A DNA stretch of 64,000 bases from Pseudooceanicola nitratireducens. Its GTDB lineage: Bacteria; Pseudomonadota; Alphaproteobacteria; Rhodobacterales; Rhodobacteraceae. Position numbers and translations under genes: made by a program. This document shows, piece after piece, positions 8,372-15,865 of the stretch. The notes below the pieces were generated by a model, which saw only the letters and a program-made list of their open reading frames with translations, had not been told where the DNA came from and did no database searches. The stretch is from contig NZ_FNZG01000001.1 of assembly GCF_900109195.1 (NCBI RefSeq), positions 124,001 to 188,000 on the forward strand, given 5' to 3'. The number at the start of each line of letters is the position of its first letter. Positions within the stretch are counted from its first letter, which is position 1.

Positions 8372-8382
8372 TACTTTTAGTA
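8372..8382. promoter_or_regulatory. HxlR-type operator between mdaB and its divergent regulator
   Basis: TACT-TTT-AGTA is a perfect 4-3-4 inverted repeat inside an AT-rich patch (8368-8400). It lies 85 bp upstream of the mdaB start and 33 bp upstream of the HxlR start. YodB-type HxlR regulators bind dyads with TACT/AGTA arms. Control of both divergent units from this site is inferred. Confidence 0.45.
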
Positions 8383-8414
8383 ACCTAAACCTAAATGGAT
8401 CAGCGGAGTGCAAA

Positions 8415-8795
8415 ATGATGGATGCAAAGATCGAAATAGACGGTGCAGGTCGACGGAGCGCGGCCAATGCCTGCACCGAGCCCTGCGCCATCGAGCGCGG
8501 GATGCGGATCATCGGAGGGAAATGGACCGGCTCCATCCTCTGGCACGTCAAGGATGGGCCGGTGCGGTTCAACGACCTCGCCCGGATGATCGGCGGCGCA
8601 TCGAAGAAAATGATCACGGAACGCTTACGGCAACTCGAAGACCAAGGGCTGGTCAGGCGTGAGGTATGTGAAACCGCCCCGATCACCGTGGTTTACGAAA
8701 TCACTGATTTCGGGCGCACAGCCTTGGGTTTCCTGGATGAACTGCGCAAGTGGAGTGAGGGCCTGCCGAAGGCTTTGACTGCTGAAAAGAGATAG
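8415..8795 (+). CDS. HxlR-family winged-helix transcriptional regulator
   Basis: This 126-residue HxlR protein contains CTEPCAIERGMRIIGGKWTGSILWHVKDGPVRFNDLARMIGGASKKMITERLRQLEDQGLVRREV, the full DUF24 winged helix. Two cysteines sit in the N-terminal part (A-C-T-E-P-C), where thiol-sensing family members such as YodB keep their redox cysteine. The ATG at 8415 follows CGGAGTG; an open frame further upstream crosses the operator region and is unlikely to be translated. It is divergent from the mdaB-GST operon and probably represses it until a quinone or electrophile modifies the cysteines. Confidence 0.9.
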   Translation: MMDAKIEIDGAGRRSAANACTEPCAIERGMRIIGGKWTGSILWHVKDGPVRFNDLARMIGGASKKMITERLRQLEDQGLVRREVCETAPITVVYEITDFGRTALGFLDELRKWSEGLPKALTAEKR

Positions 8796-8832
8796 CCTGT
8801 CGAGAACGCGACCGGCCCTTTGCGGTCATTGG
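8791..8832. repeat. Short repeat, left edge of the accessory island
   Basis: GATAGCCTGTC (8791-8801) followed by GGCCCTTTGCGGTCATTGG is echoed at 13238-13271 (GATAGCCTGTC ... TCGGCTTTGCAGTCATTGG). GGCCCTTTGCGGTC occurs again at 10511-10524. The copies bracket and subdivide the HEPN-containing island. They may be members of a dispersed Rhodobacteraceae intergenic repeat or scars of insertion. Confidence 0.45.
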
Positions 8833-8862
8833 CCAGGATCACCATTACCGCAGCGCGGCTAC

Positions 8863-8958
8863 CTAGTACCCGACGTTCATGACCCCGCGCAGCATATTCC
8901 AGGGCACGAAGGTCAGCAGTGCGGACCAAGCGGGCGTGCGCTGCAGTTGGACCAACAT
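8863..8958 (-). pseudogene. Possible gene remnant (C-terminal fragment)
   Basis: On the minus strand an open frame reads TPAWSALLTFVPWNMLRGVMN and ends at a stop at 8863. It looks like the hydrophobic C-terminus of a larger protein that has lost everything upstream. It is 31 codons long from an ATG, without a ribosome-binding site. No family can be named. It lies at the left edge of the accessory island, where gene debris is expected. Confidence 0.25.
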
Positions 8959-8992
8959 TGATGATTTATATACGCAAGTCTAAGCAATAGCC

Positions 8993-10405
8993 ATGTATGC
9001 AAAAAACCTGTCCCTTCTTCTTCATCGTCAACTTTCTGAACCACGATCGTATGACGAGACACTAAAGCGATTTGAAAGCCTACGGGGGTATGGGCAACTT
9101 CCCCGTGGGAGAGAAAGGGCCGCGCAACGCCTTAGCAACAGTGAGATCGCACGGGCCGTTTTAGGCTTTGTGCCGACATTAAGCGGATGGGCTGGCCATG
9201 TGGCACTCATAATGGGCGATCTTCGGCCTGTCGGTGGCGTCGCGGCGTCGTTTAAGGGGGTGGCGTCTCTCGCTGAGGCGATGGCTGCTCTGCTAACCAA
9301 AGATGAAGACTGCAATGCCCTTGTGTCGCTTACGCTTTCTATAGCCCGAATTCCTGGAAACGATGAATATCAAGCAAAGCTGATTTTCGAGGAAGACGGC
9401 CAACGGAAGACAAACTCCTACGTTTCGGAATATGCTCTGACTCTGGCGGCGGCAGGAGCGGAAAAAGACTTCGACCATGACCGACCGTTATCGACCAACA
9501 CCCGGCAACTAGTCCTAAACCGAGAGTTCTTCCGAGAGCTAAAGCGTGACATCGACCTTTCGCGCCATTGGAACCGGCCACTAGAAACGGATTGGCGAGA
9601 ATATGAAACAGAAGATGAGCGTAACGCTTTCGACGAGCGCCTTGGTGCCCGCAGAGGATCAAGATTCTTGAGCCTTGGCGTAGATACCGCCGTCACTTGG
9701 CCAAAGGAACCGACGCGAGTCGAGTTCGGCGGTCATGATTTCGTGCTTTTCCCAAAAACCAAGGAACACTCGCATTCCATCAGCATTGATTTACACCATG
9801 AGCGTATCTCAGTCGAAGCCGCCGAGACTCTACTCAACCGCTTTTTGAGTCTTCTCGCTTGGTGTGATGATCAACACGCTATCCTGCGGGAAGGATGGAC
9901 CGGCAATCCTGTACCCGTGCCCGTTCCAAGACGTGAAATCGCATCCTACGTTATGCCCGATTGGATGTTTTTTCGCTCGCTGCCAGAGGATAAGGAGCTA
10001 TTGAACTGCCTTTCATACTACCGAGAAGGGTTGAATGCTGCCGAAGCAGAGATAGCGTCACAGGCAGTGTTGAGCTTCTTTAAGGTTTTTGAGATGTGGC
10101 GTGACGCTCGGAAGGCAAAAAGGTGGATCAAGCGCGTTTTCACGGATGCTTGCACCAATGTGCCCGAGCATGCCTTGGCTCAGTTTCATTCGGACAGGCA
10201 AGAGACTGAGATTGAAGATTATTGCTACAAGTGCCGTGTCGCAGCAGCGCATGCTTCAAAATCCTATAAATCAGACGCAGACATTTCGAGTGAAACGCGC
10301 AGGCTATCCGCTGCTGCCGATATTATGAGGGCGTTAGCGCGACACTACATACGAACGAAATTCGGTTTTTCAGATTCCTACATGAGCGATAAAATAAACC
10401 GATAG
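8993..10405 (+). CDS. Hypothetical accessory protein, 470 aa, with HEPN-like C-terminal motif
   Basis: This soluble protein has no recognisable enzymatic domain in its first 350 residues. The C-terminal part is helical and holds CRVAAAHASK, an R-x4-H motif (about R415 and H420) of the type found in HEPN domains. It is preceded by a helix (ASQAVLSFFKVFEMWRDARK) resembling the first HEPN helix. Base composition is clearly more AT-rich than the flanks, suggesting transfer. It is the first gene of an island containing two more proteins with R-x4-H motifs. A role in RNA cleavage or defence is possible but is inference; it might also belong to the loosely defined MauJ-like group. Confidence 0.65.
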   Translation: MYAKNLSLLLHRQLSEPRSYDETLKRFESLRGYGQLPRGRERAAQRLSNSEIARAVLGFVPTLSGWAGHVALIMGDLRPVGGVAASFKGVASLAEAMAALLTKDEDCNALVSLTLSIARIPGNDEYQAKLIFEEDGQRKTNSYVSEYALTLAAAGAEKDFDHDRPLSTNTRQLVLNREFFRELKRDIDLSRHWNRPLETDWREYETEDERNAFDERLGARRGSRFLSLGVDTAVTWPKEPTRVEFGGHDFVLFPKTKEHSHSISIDLHHERISVEAAETLLNRFLSLLAWCDDQHAILREGWTGNPVPVPVPRREIASYVMPDWMFFRSLPEDKELLNCLSYYREGLNAAEAEIASQAVLSFFKVFEMWRDARKAKRWIKRVFTDACTNVPEHALAQFHSDRQETEIEDYCYKCRVAAAHASKSYKSDADISSETRRLSAAADIMRALARHYIRTKFGFSDSYMSDKINR

Positions 10406-10826
10406 CAGGCACTGGGTCAGTGCGCAGCATCAGTCAAACTGGGCTTAGACCGGTCATGCGGCGGCGCTGCGACCCCATCACGAGGGCCGCGCCACCCTAT
10501 CGACGCGATCGGCCCTTTGCGGTCGTTCTCGCCAGGCGCGGCGGATGACCGATGTCAGCCCCATACCCACTTTGGTATTTGCATCATCAATGTGCAAAGC
10601 AACTTTCCGGCAGCCCGATCGCAGAAATCCAGATCCGTTTCGCCATCATGGACAGCTTCTCGGCCCTTTGTTGGCCCAATATTTAAGCCGTCGCCTGAAG
10701 CTGGCAGGGATAGGGGCTCCTCATCCTTTCGGTGAAATAGCGCGACAAGTTCTCCTACTATGGGAACATTCCTTGAAAGTTTCAGAGGCAATCGCCAACA
10801 CTGCTTGGATCAACTTGGAGTAGACA
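10406..10826. other. 421-bp gap with repeat copy and a doubtful small ORF
   Basis: The first part carries GGCCCTTTGCGGTC (10511-10524), the same repeat as at the left edge of the island. A plus-strand open frame from 10545 to 10823 would encode 92 residues. Its second half (LLAQYLSRRLKLAGIGAP ... WEHSLKVSEAIANTAWINLE) is protein-like and ends three bases before the next start codon, but the first half is not. It could be a small gene, a truncated one, or chance. No terminator was seen. Confidence 0.35.
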
Positions 10827-11189
10827 ATGTCAGATTTCGAAGCATCCGTGCAGTACAACGATTTCAAAGGGTCCGTCGCGGCAGATAGGTCCGACACCGA
10901 AAGAATGTCTGATTACCTCGTTGCCCAGGGGCTTGCTACCGATGACGAGAGAGTTGTCGGGTATCGAATATCCTTCATGGGTAATCACGGAGATGAGTAT
11001 GAACCGGGTGTGTTGGTCTACCTCCAAAAGGGCAGCTACGATGATCCAGACAAAGTTGTTCGGGCCATCGACATCCAGATGTCCGGTCCAAAATTCTTCT
11101 CTTTTTTCAAACGTTTCTCGCTTGTCTTGATGCAGGATGGGCTGGACCTTACCGGCGTCACGGTGGACGGCCCACACTACGAAGAATAA
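10827..11189 (+). CDS. Hypothetical protein, 120 aa
   Basis: An acidic 120-residue protein starts MSDFEASVQYNDFKGSVAAD and ends VTVDGPHYEE. No signal peptide, membrane span or catalytic motif is visible. The body (RVVGYRISFMGNHGDEYEPGV, VYLQKGSYDDPDKVVRAIDI) predicts a compact alpha/beta fold. I do not recognise the family. Size and charge resemble immunity or antitoxin proteins, but no partner toxin is identifiable. The ATG follows a TTGGAGTAG ribosome-binding-like stretch. A strong GC-rich hairpin follows the stop. Confidence 0.6.
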   Translation: MSDFEASVQYNDFKGSVAADRSDTERMSDYLVAQGLATDDERVVGYRISFMGNHGDEYEPGVLVYLQKGSYDDPDKVVRAIDIQMSGPKFFSFFKRFSLVLMQDGLDLTGVTVDGPHYEE

Positions 11190-11199
11190 GATAAAGCGC

Positions 11200-11228
11200 G
11201 CCCGCCGCGAGGAGACTACGCGGCGGGC
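11200..11228 (+). terminator. Hairpin after the 120-aa gene
   Basis: GCCCGCCGCG (11200-11209) pairs perfectly with CGCGGCGGGC (11219-11228) around a 9-nt loop, starting 11 bp after the stop codon. There is no T-run, so it may act as a Rho-assisted or processing stem rather than a classical terminator. Confidence 0.4.
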
Positions 11229-11480
11229 ACTGCGGCGTGCTGTGTTAGCCAGGCGGCAGGAGCAGATGCCGAGCGGTGCGCTCTGGATGAGTGCAGCCCT
11301 GCATTTCCGGCCCGAAGCTTCTGTCTGCCGCCCCGCTGGTTGCTGCAATGCAGCTTCCTCAATCCAGCCGTTGGCGAAAGTCGCAGTTTAACGATAGGCT
11401 GATCGTCTTTCTGCTGGCGCCATTTGGCATGAGTTAATGCCTATGGTAGGTCTTTGACTTCACTTCGAAAGGGCTCTGGG

Positions 11481-11996
11481 ATGTCGAAAAAGCTGATAGA
11501 AGAGATCAGTAGTGGTGAATACGGTAATCCACTAAAGCCATTCCATAGGGATGCCATGCTTGACTTAATTCTGGCATGGGGATCATTGGATGGAGCGCTA
11601 ACTATGCTCGTGTCTGCGTTTACAGGCGAAGATCTACATGCAACTGCTAGCCGTTTAATGAAGGTGAAAGGTACAGCAAAAATATTGGAAATCGCCCGAT
11701 TGCTTGAAGAGCATGACCGCGAATCTCAGATCGCAAAAAACTTTAGAAAATTGAAAAAACGCTACGAGAAACACTCAAGACCACGAAACCGCATCGCACA
11801 CGGCCACTGTGCCGGTTACCTACTAGCCGATGAACAGTACTTGGTGTTCGCAGTCGCCGAGCCGGAAGGCGAGGACCAAATGGTTGCTGAGGCGATCCCC
11901 GTTGAGGAGATAATTGCCGCTAAAAGGTTTGGAGAAACACTCACCGCATTCGCCGCGCAAACCGCAGAAAGGCTCTGTGCTACTCGTGCGACATGA
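11481..11996 (+). CDS. Small HEPN-like protein, 171 aa
   Basis: This helical protein starts MSKKLIEEISSGEYGNPLKP at an ATG preceded by CTCTGGG. Residues 85-110 read NFRKLKKRYEKHSRPRNRIAHGHCAG. The R102-N-R-I-A-H107 sequence is a canonical HEPN R-N-x3-H catalytic signature, placed after two predicted helices. HEPN proteins are often metal-independent RNases in toxin-antitoxin and defence systems, or non-catalytic helical scaffolds. No obvious MNT-type nucleotidyltransferase partner is nearby. It lies between two other R-x4-H proteins, all more AT-rich than the genome around them. Confidence 0.65.
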   Translation: MSKKLIEEISSGEYGNPLKPFHRDAMLDLILAWGSLDGALTMLVSAFTGEDLHATASRLMKVKGTAKILEIARLLEEHDRESQIAKNFRKLKKRYEKHSRPRNRIAHGHCAGYLLADEQYLVFAVAEPEGEDQMVAEAIPVEEIIAAKRFGETLTAFAAQTAERLCATRAT

Positions 11997-12211
11997 AGAC
12001 TTGGGAGGGCCTTGCGTCTGTAAGATGGCAAAGCTGGTAAGAACGTAGATCAAAATCCACGCAGCAGAATCCCTGCAGGGGCCCTGCTTCCGGACCGATT
12101 TGCTCGGCCCACAACCGACATTTGCGACCAACTGGATAACGTCCGGTCCAAGCCTGCTGCTAACCTTTGCAAATTCAGAAACCGCATGCGTAGCGGATCC
12201 TCGAGTGTTAA

Positions 12212-13207
12212 TTAGCTCTGAACCCATAAATCATCTACTTCGCAAAGATATATCCCTTCGCGCCGCGTAGTCTCTGATGAGACGTATCGTCTCCTCAGGC
12301 CTTGCAACTTTTTCCAATCTTGTCGCTTTCCTTGGATTCGAGCGAGGCGAGCTGTGTCTATATAAAGGGCAAGTTCTAGCCCTGCGCCTTTCTCGCCAAT
12401 ATGCGCAAACTTGCATTGGCCTCCTTTCGCGTCTGAGAGGCGATCTTCCATTTCCGAGAGGGAGTTCAGAGCTTGTGCGAGGGACGCTTCTGTCAAATCA
12501 CGCACGACTTGGTGCAAGGTAAATAGGCTTTCAACAAAGCCCCTAGTGAACATCTTGAGGTCGATACCTTCAGCACTCAGTTCTTCAATCTCGTCTCTTG
12601 TCGCTCTTCTTATCTTTTCTGACGCAACTAAGGGTTGGGTGCGAATATGAGGACTGCATGTAAGTCTCCGTCGCCAAGGTTCCCCATCTTTCAGCCGGCC
12701 TGACGACGTTTCATTCTTGAAAGAAATCGGGAACCCCGCGATCGGAAGCTTGTCGTGTATCGAAAAATTTCTTAGAGCACACATCACCCTGTAAGATAGA
12801 TCAGAGTCGAAGACTGCTTTTCTGCGCGGGTCGTATGCTTCCCAATCAAATCCCGGTATGCTCGCGCTCTTCGCAAGCCTCTCCATTCGTTCAGAATAAG
12901 CGCCAGCAGCGGTCAGAAGGGAAAGCAAGTTGAGATTGATTACCTCTCTCCAGTGATCAAAAAAATCATTGTGAGATGCGTAGTCGTCGTTCTCTAGGCT
13001 CCATTCAAGGCTGGCTGACATTAAGGTCTTTTCGAGATCTATGTATGAGCGGGCGATAAGGCTGAATGCCTCTTCAATGCTAAATGCCGCGGCTAGTACC
13101 TCGCGAGATTGTTTCGCCCTTTCATAATCATCTTTTGAAACGTCACAGCTGACACCACCAATAAAACCCTCAAAGACCTTGTATTCATTCGTCATCGGAA
13201 TACCCAT
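12212..13207 (-). CDS. Hypothetical accessory protein, 331 aa, with R-N-x3-H motif
   Basis: This is a soluble, mostly helical protein. After a long helical region (FSIEEAFSLIARSYIDLEKTL and WREVINLNLLSLLTAAGAYSERMERL) it carries CALRNFSIHD, an R146-N-x3-H151 motif in the setting expected of a HEPN or RiboL-PSP-like domain. The C-terminal half has no recognisable motif. The first ATG (13207) or the fourth-codon-later ATG (13195, MTNEYKVFEGF) may be used; neither has a good ribosome-binding site. It is convergent with the 171-aa HEPN-like gene and AT-rich, and it ends the accessory island. Confidence 0.6.
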   Translation of the reverse strand: MGIPMTNEYKVFEGFIGGVSCDVSKDDYERAKQSREVLAAAFSIEEAFSLIARSYIDLEKTLMSASLEWSLENDDYASHNDFFDHWREVINLNLLSLLTAAGAYSERMERLAKSASIPGFDWEAYDPRRKAVFDSDLSYRVMCALRNFSIHDKLPIAGFPISFKNETSSGRLKDGEPWRRRLTCSPHIRTQPLVASEKIRRATRDEIEELSAEGIDLKMFTRGFVESLFTLHQVVRDLTEASLAQALNSLSEMEDRLSDAKGGQCKFAHIGEKGAGLELALYIDTARLARIQGKRQDWKKLQGLRRRYVSSETTRREGIYLCEVDDLWVQS

Positions 13208-13237
13208 TATTTGTGCTCTAGTTCAATGCCCAGGCAC

Positions 13238-13271
13238 GATAGCCTGTCTTCCTCGGCTTTGCAGTCATTGG
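13238..13271. repeat. Short repeat, right edge of the accessory island
   Basis: GATAGCCTGTC (13238-13248) is identical to 8791-8801. The following TCGGCTTTGCAGTCATTGG is a diverged copy of the sequence after the left repeat. The pair brackets about 4.4 kb of AT-richer DNA in direct orientation. Confidence 0.45.
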
Positions 13272-13395
13272 TGCAGAGCGCAGCGAACGACCGCTAACCG
13301 CCCATCTAGGCACGAGCTGCCATGACAGAGTTACCGGTCGTCCCCCCGCGGCAAACCCTCACCAATACTGCACGACTGAAACTATTGCCCCCCCA

Positions 13396-13424
13396 AAAAG
13401 AAAATCGGCCCCAAAGGGCCGACC
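13396..13424 (-). terminator. Terminator of the aminotransferase gene
   Basis: On the minus strand GGTCGGCCC-TTT-GGGGCCGA is followed by TTTTCTTTTT, a textbook Rho-independent terminator 24 bp after the stop codon. Confidence 0.8.
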
Positions 13425-13447
13425 TTCCCATTCCCAACACTACAAAT

Positions 13448-14800
13448 TCAAACCGACCCGATCGCCGTATCAAACGCGTCGATCATGATCTGCACCTCGG
13501 CCTCGGTGATGATCAGCGGAGGCGACATCATGATGTTGGGCGGTGCGGGGCGGACCATGGCACCAGCCTCGTAGACGCGTTTCTGGATCGTCTTGACCGT
13601 ATCCGCGTCCAGGGGCGTCTTGGTGGCGCGGTCCGACACGAATTCAATCGCGGTCATCAGCCCATGGCCGCCGCGCACGTCGCCGATGATGTCGTACTTC
13701 TCCTTCAGGCCCATCAGCCCGTCGTACAGCTGCGTGCCGCGCGCGGCGGCGTTGGTCTTGGTGTCCAGGCGCAGGGTTTCCGACAGGCAGGCGGTGACCG
13801 CAGCCGCCCCGACCGGGTGCGCCGAATAGGTATAGCCGTGCCAGATCGCGGCATTGCCGCTCTGGTCCTGCTCGAACACCTCGGCTACCTCTTCCGACAC
13901 CAGTGCCGCGCCGACCGGGAAATAGGCCGAGGTGATGCCCTTGGCCACCGACATCAGGTCGGGCTTCACGCCCCAGTGGCGCGATCCGCTCCAGTCTCCG
14001 GTGCGTCCGAAACCGCAGATCACCTCGTCCGCGATCATCAGGATGCCGTAGCGGGTGCAGATCTCGCGCATCAGTTTCATGAAGCTGGGATCGGGCACCA
14101 GCACGCCGCCGGCGCCCAGGATCGGCTCCATGATGAAGGCGGCGATGGTGTCGGGGCCCTGGAATTCGATCTCGTCCACCAGTTCGGCTGCGATCTTCTG
14201 CGCCAGCCTGGCCGGGTCGGCTTCGTCATAGGGGTTGCGATAGGGGTAGGGCGCGGTGATGTGGAAACAGCCCGGCAGAAGCGGTTCATACCCGATGCGG
14301 AAGCGGTTGTTGCCGTTCACGCTGGCCCCGCCGAAATGCGTGCCGTGATAGCCCTTTTTCAGCGACAGGAACTTGGTCCGCTGCGGCTGGCCCTTGATGC
14401 GGTGATAATTCCGCGTCAGCCGCAGGCAGGTGTCGACGGAATCCGACCCGCCCGAGGTGAAGAAGACCCGGCCGATGCCGTCTTCGGCAAAGAACTCCTG
14501 CACCGCGACCGAGGCTTCGATTGCCGCGGGGTTGGTCGATCCGGCGAAGGCCGAGTAATAGGGCAGCTGCGCCAGCTGGTCCGAGATCGCCTGTTTCACC
14601 ACATCGTTCGAATAGCCCAGGTTGGCGCACCACAGCCCGCCCACGCCGTCGACCACCGAATGGCCGTCGATGTCGAAGATGCGCGATCCTTCGGCTTTCG
14701 TGATGATGGTCGGCGGGTTCGCCATGCTGTCGCCGGGGGCGCCCATGGGATGCCACAGGGCCTTTGCATTATGTTCCTTGAGGAAATTGTCGTCCTTCAT
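13448..14800 (-). CDS. Class III (omega-) aminotransferase, PLP-dependent
   Basis: The 450-residue product is a fold-type I class III aminotransferase. It shows GGLWCANLGYSNDVVKQAI, SGGSDSVDTCLRLTRNYH (phosphate-binding loop) and MIADEVICGFGRTGDW (Asp contacts the pyridine nitrogen). The Schiff-base lysine lies in SVAKGITSAYFPVGA, and an H-G-Y-T-Y-S-A-H-P motif is present. Such enzymes transfer the amino group of a diamine, beta-alanine, taurine or other omega-amino compound to pyruvate or 2-oxoglutarate. The substrate cannot be assigned because no catabolic partner gene is adjacent. The N-terminus KEHNAKALWHPMGAP suits the pyruvate-dependent beta-alanine/taurine-type subgroup. It is a stand-alone transcription unit with its own terminator. 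Confidence 0.9.
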   Translation of the reverse strand: MKDDNFLKEHNAKALWHPMGAPGDSMANPPTIITKAEGSRIFDIDGHSVVDGVGGLWCANLGYSNDVVKQAISDQLAQLPYYSAFAGSTNPAAIEASVAVQEFFAEDGIGRVFFTSGGSDSVDTCLRLTRNYHRIKGQPQRTKFLSLKKGYHGTHFGGASVNGNNRFRIGYEPLLPGCFHITAPYPYRNPYDEADPARLAQKIAAELVDEIEFQGPDTIAAFIMEPILGAGGVLVPDPSFMKLMREICTRYGILMIADEVICGFGRTGDWSGSRHWGVKPDLMSVAKGITSAYFPVGAALVSEEVAEVFEQDQSGNAAIWHGYTYSAHPVGAAAVTACLSETLRLDTKTNAAARGTQLYDGLMGLKEKYDIIGDVRGGHGLMTAIEFVSDRATKTPLDADTVKTIQKRVYEAGAMVRPAPPNIMMSPPLIITEAEVQIMIDAFDTAIGSV

Positions 14801-14956
14801 GGATCACCTCCTTGTTGTGGCGGAAGGCTACGCCCTTCGCGCGAAGTGTCCAGTGGGCAAATGACCCAAGGAAGGTCTGCCGGTGCAGCGCCGTGTGTGC
14901 GGGGCTGTCCCCGCTGTCGATCCCCCGCCGATCCACTGTCGACCCCGGCACCGCAA

Positions 14957-14985
14957 ACGAAAACACCCTGCCGGTTGGGGCAGGG
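14957..14985 (-). terminator. Terminator of the OmpA-family lipoprotein gene
   Basis: Minus-strand CCCTGCC-loop-GGCAGGG (14966-14985) is followed by TGTTTTCG, a Rho-independent terminator about 40 bp after the stop. Confidence 0.75.
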
Positions 14986-15025
14986 CGTTCCGTGACTTGT
15001 GAAATCAGGCGGGGAAAGGGCGCGA

Positions 15026-15700
15026 TCAGGCGTTCGGCAGGATCACGATCTCGACCCGGCGGTTCTGGGCGCGGCCCTCGGGGGTCAGGTTGGAGGCACG
15101 CGGCTGATCTTCGCCCCGGCCGAACGACTGGATCCGGCCCGAGGACACGCCGTTTTGCACCAGCACATTGGCGACCGAATTGGCACGGCGGGCCGAAAGC
15201 TGCTGGTTGTAACCCGCGTCACCGGTGTTGTCGGTATGGCCGATCACCTGGACGGTGGTGTTGGGGTATTCGTTCAGGCTGCGCGCCACGGTGGCCAGAT
15301 CGCCGGTCAGGTCGGCGCGCAGGGTGGCGCTGTCGGTGGCGAACAGGATGTCCTGCGGCATGGTCACGATCAGGCGGTCGCCGGTGTTGACGATTTGGAC
15401 GTTGTTGCCCAGCTGACCGCGCAGCGCGGCTTCCTGACGGTCAAGGTAGTCGCCATAGGCGGCCCCGGCCAGCGCACCGGCGGCGGCCCCGATGATGGCG
15501 CCCTTCTTGCTGTCCTTGGACAGCGCGGCCCCGGCGATCGCGCCGAAGGTCGCCCCGCCAAGCGCACCCGTGCGGGTGTTCTGGCGACCGTCGTTCTGGT
15601 TCATGTCCGTGCAGGCGGTGGTGACCAGAAGGGTCGCCGCGGACAGGGCAAGGACGGGACGGGTGAAAAAGTTGCGCTGTGCGGCGATGGTGCGGGTCAT
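15026..15700 (-). CDS. OmpA-family outer-membrane lipoprotein with glycine zipper
   Basis: This 224-residue protein has a signal peptide ending in lipobox LLVTTAC, so the mature protein is lipidated and probably anchored in the outer membrane. A glycine-zipper segment follows (GALGGATFGAIAGAALSKDS ... GAIIGAAAGALAGAAYGDYL). The C-terminal OmpA peptidoglycan-binding domain has ILFATDSATL, VIGHTDNTGDAGYNQQLSARRA and AQNRRVEIVI; the Asp and Arg that bind meso-DAP are present. It resembles E. coli YiaD. The start at 15700 (MTRTIAAQRNFF) is preferred over one eight codons upstream. It presumably links the outer membrane to the wall. Confidence 0.92.
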   Translation of the reverse strand: MTRTIAAQRNFFTRPVLALSAATLLVTTACTDMNQNDGRQNTRTGALGGATFGAIAGAALSKDSKKGAIIGAAAGALAGAAYGDYLDRQEAALRGQLGNNVQIVNTGDRLIVTMPQDILFATDSATLRADLTGDLATVARSLNEYPNTTVQVIGHTDNTGDAGYNQQLSARRANSVANVLVQNGVSSGRIQSFGRGEDQPRASNLTPEGRAQNRRVEIVILPNA

Positions 15701-15829
15701 GGTGGCCTCTTGCAGGTCGGTCAATTCTTGCCGCAGGAATGACTATTCCCGCGTTACAGTCAAAACACTTTACCGCGCAAAAGGTTCCAAGCGCCTTTTC
15801 GCCGAAGCGTTTTAACCCCCGCTTAACCG

Positions 15830-15865
15830 CCTGAACCCCGGCCTGAACCCCGGCCTGATCGCCGG
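15830..15865. repeat. Three tandem 12-bp units next to the ada-like stop codon
   Basis: CCTGAACCCCGG is repeated exactly at 15830-15841 and 15842-15853, and a third degenerate unit CCTGATCGCCGG (15854-15865) abuts the stop codon of the Ada-like gene. It is non-coding and could vary in copy number by slippage. Confidence 0.7.

Noticed and set aside
13322-14995. 557-codon plus-strand open frame opposite the aminotransferase gene
   Set aside because: It is antisense to a fully recognised class III aminotransferase, is His/Gly/Arg-rich as expected of antisense frames in GC-rich DNA, and has no family motif.
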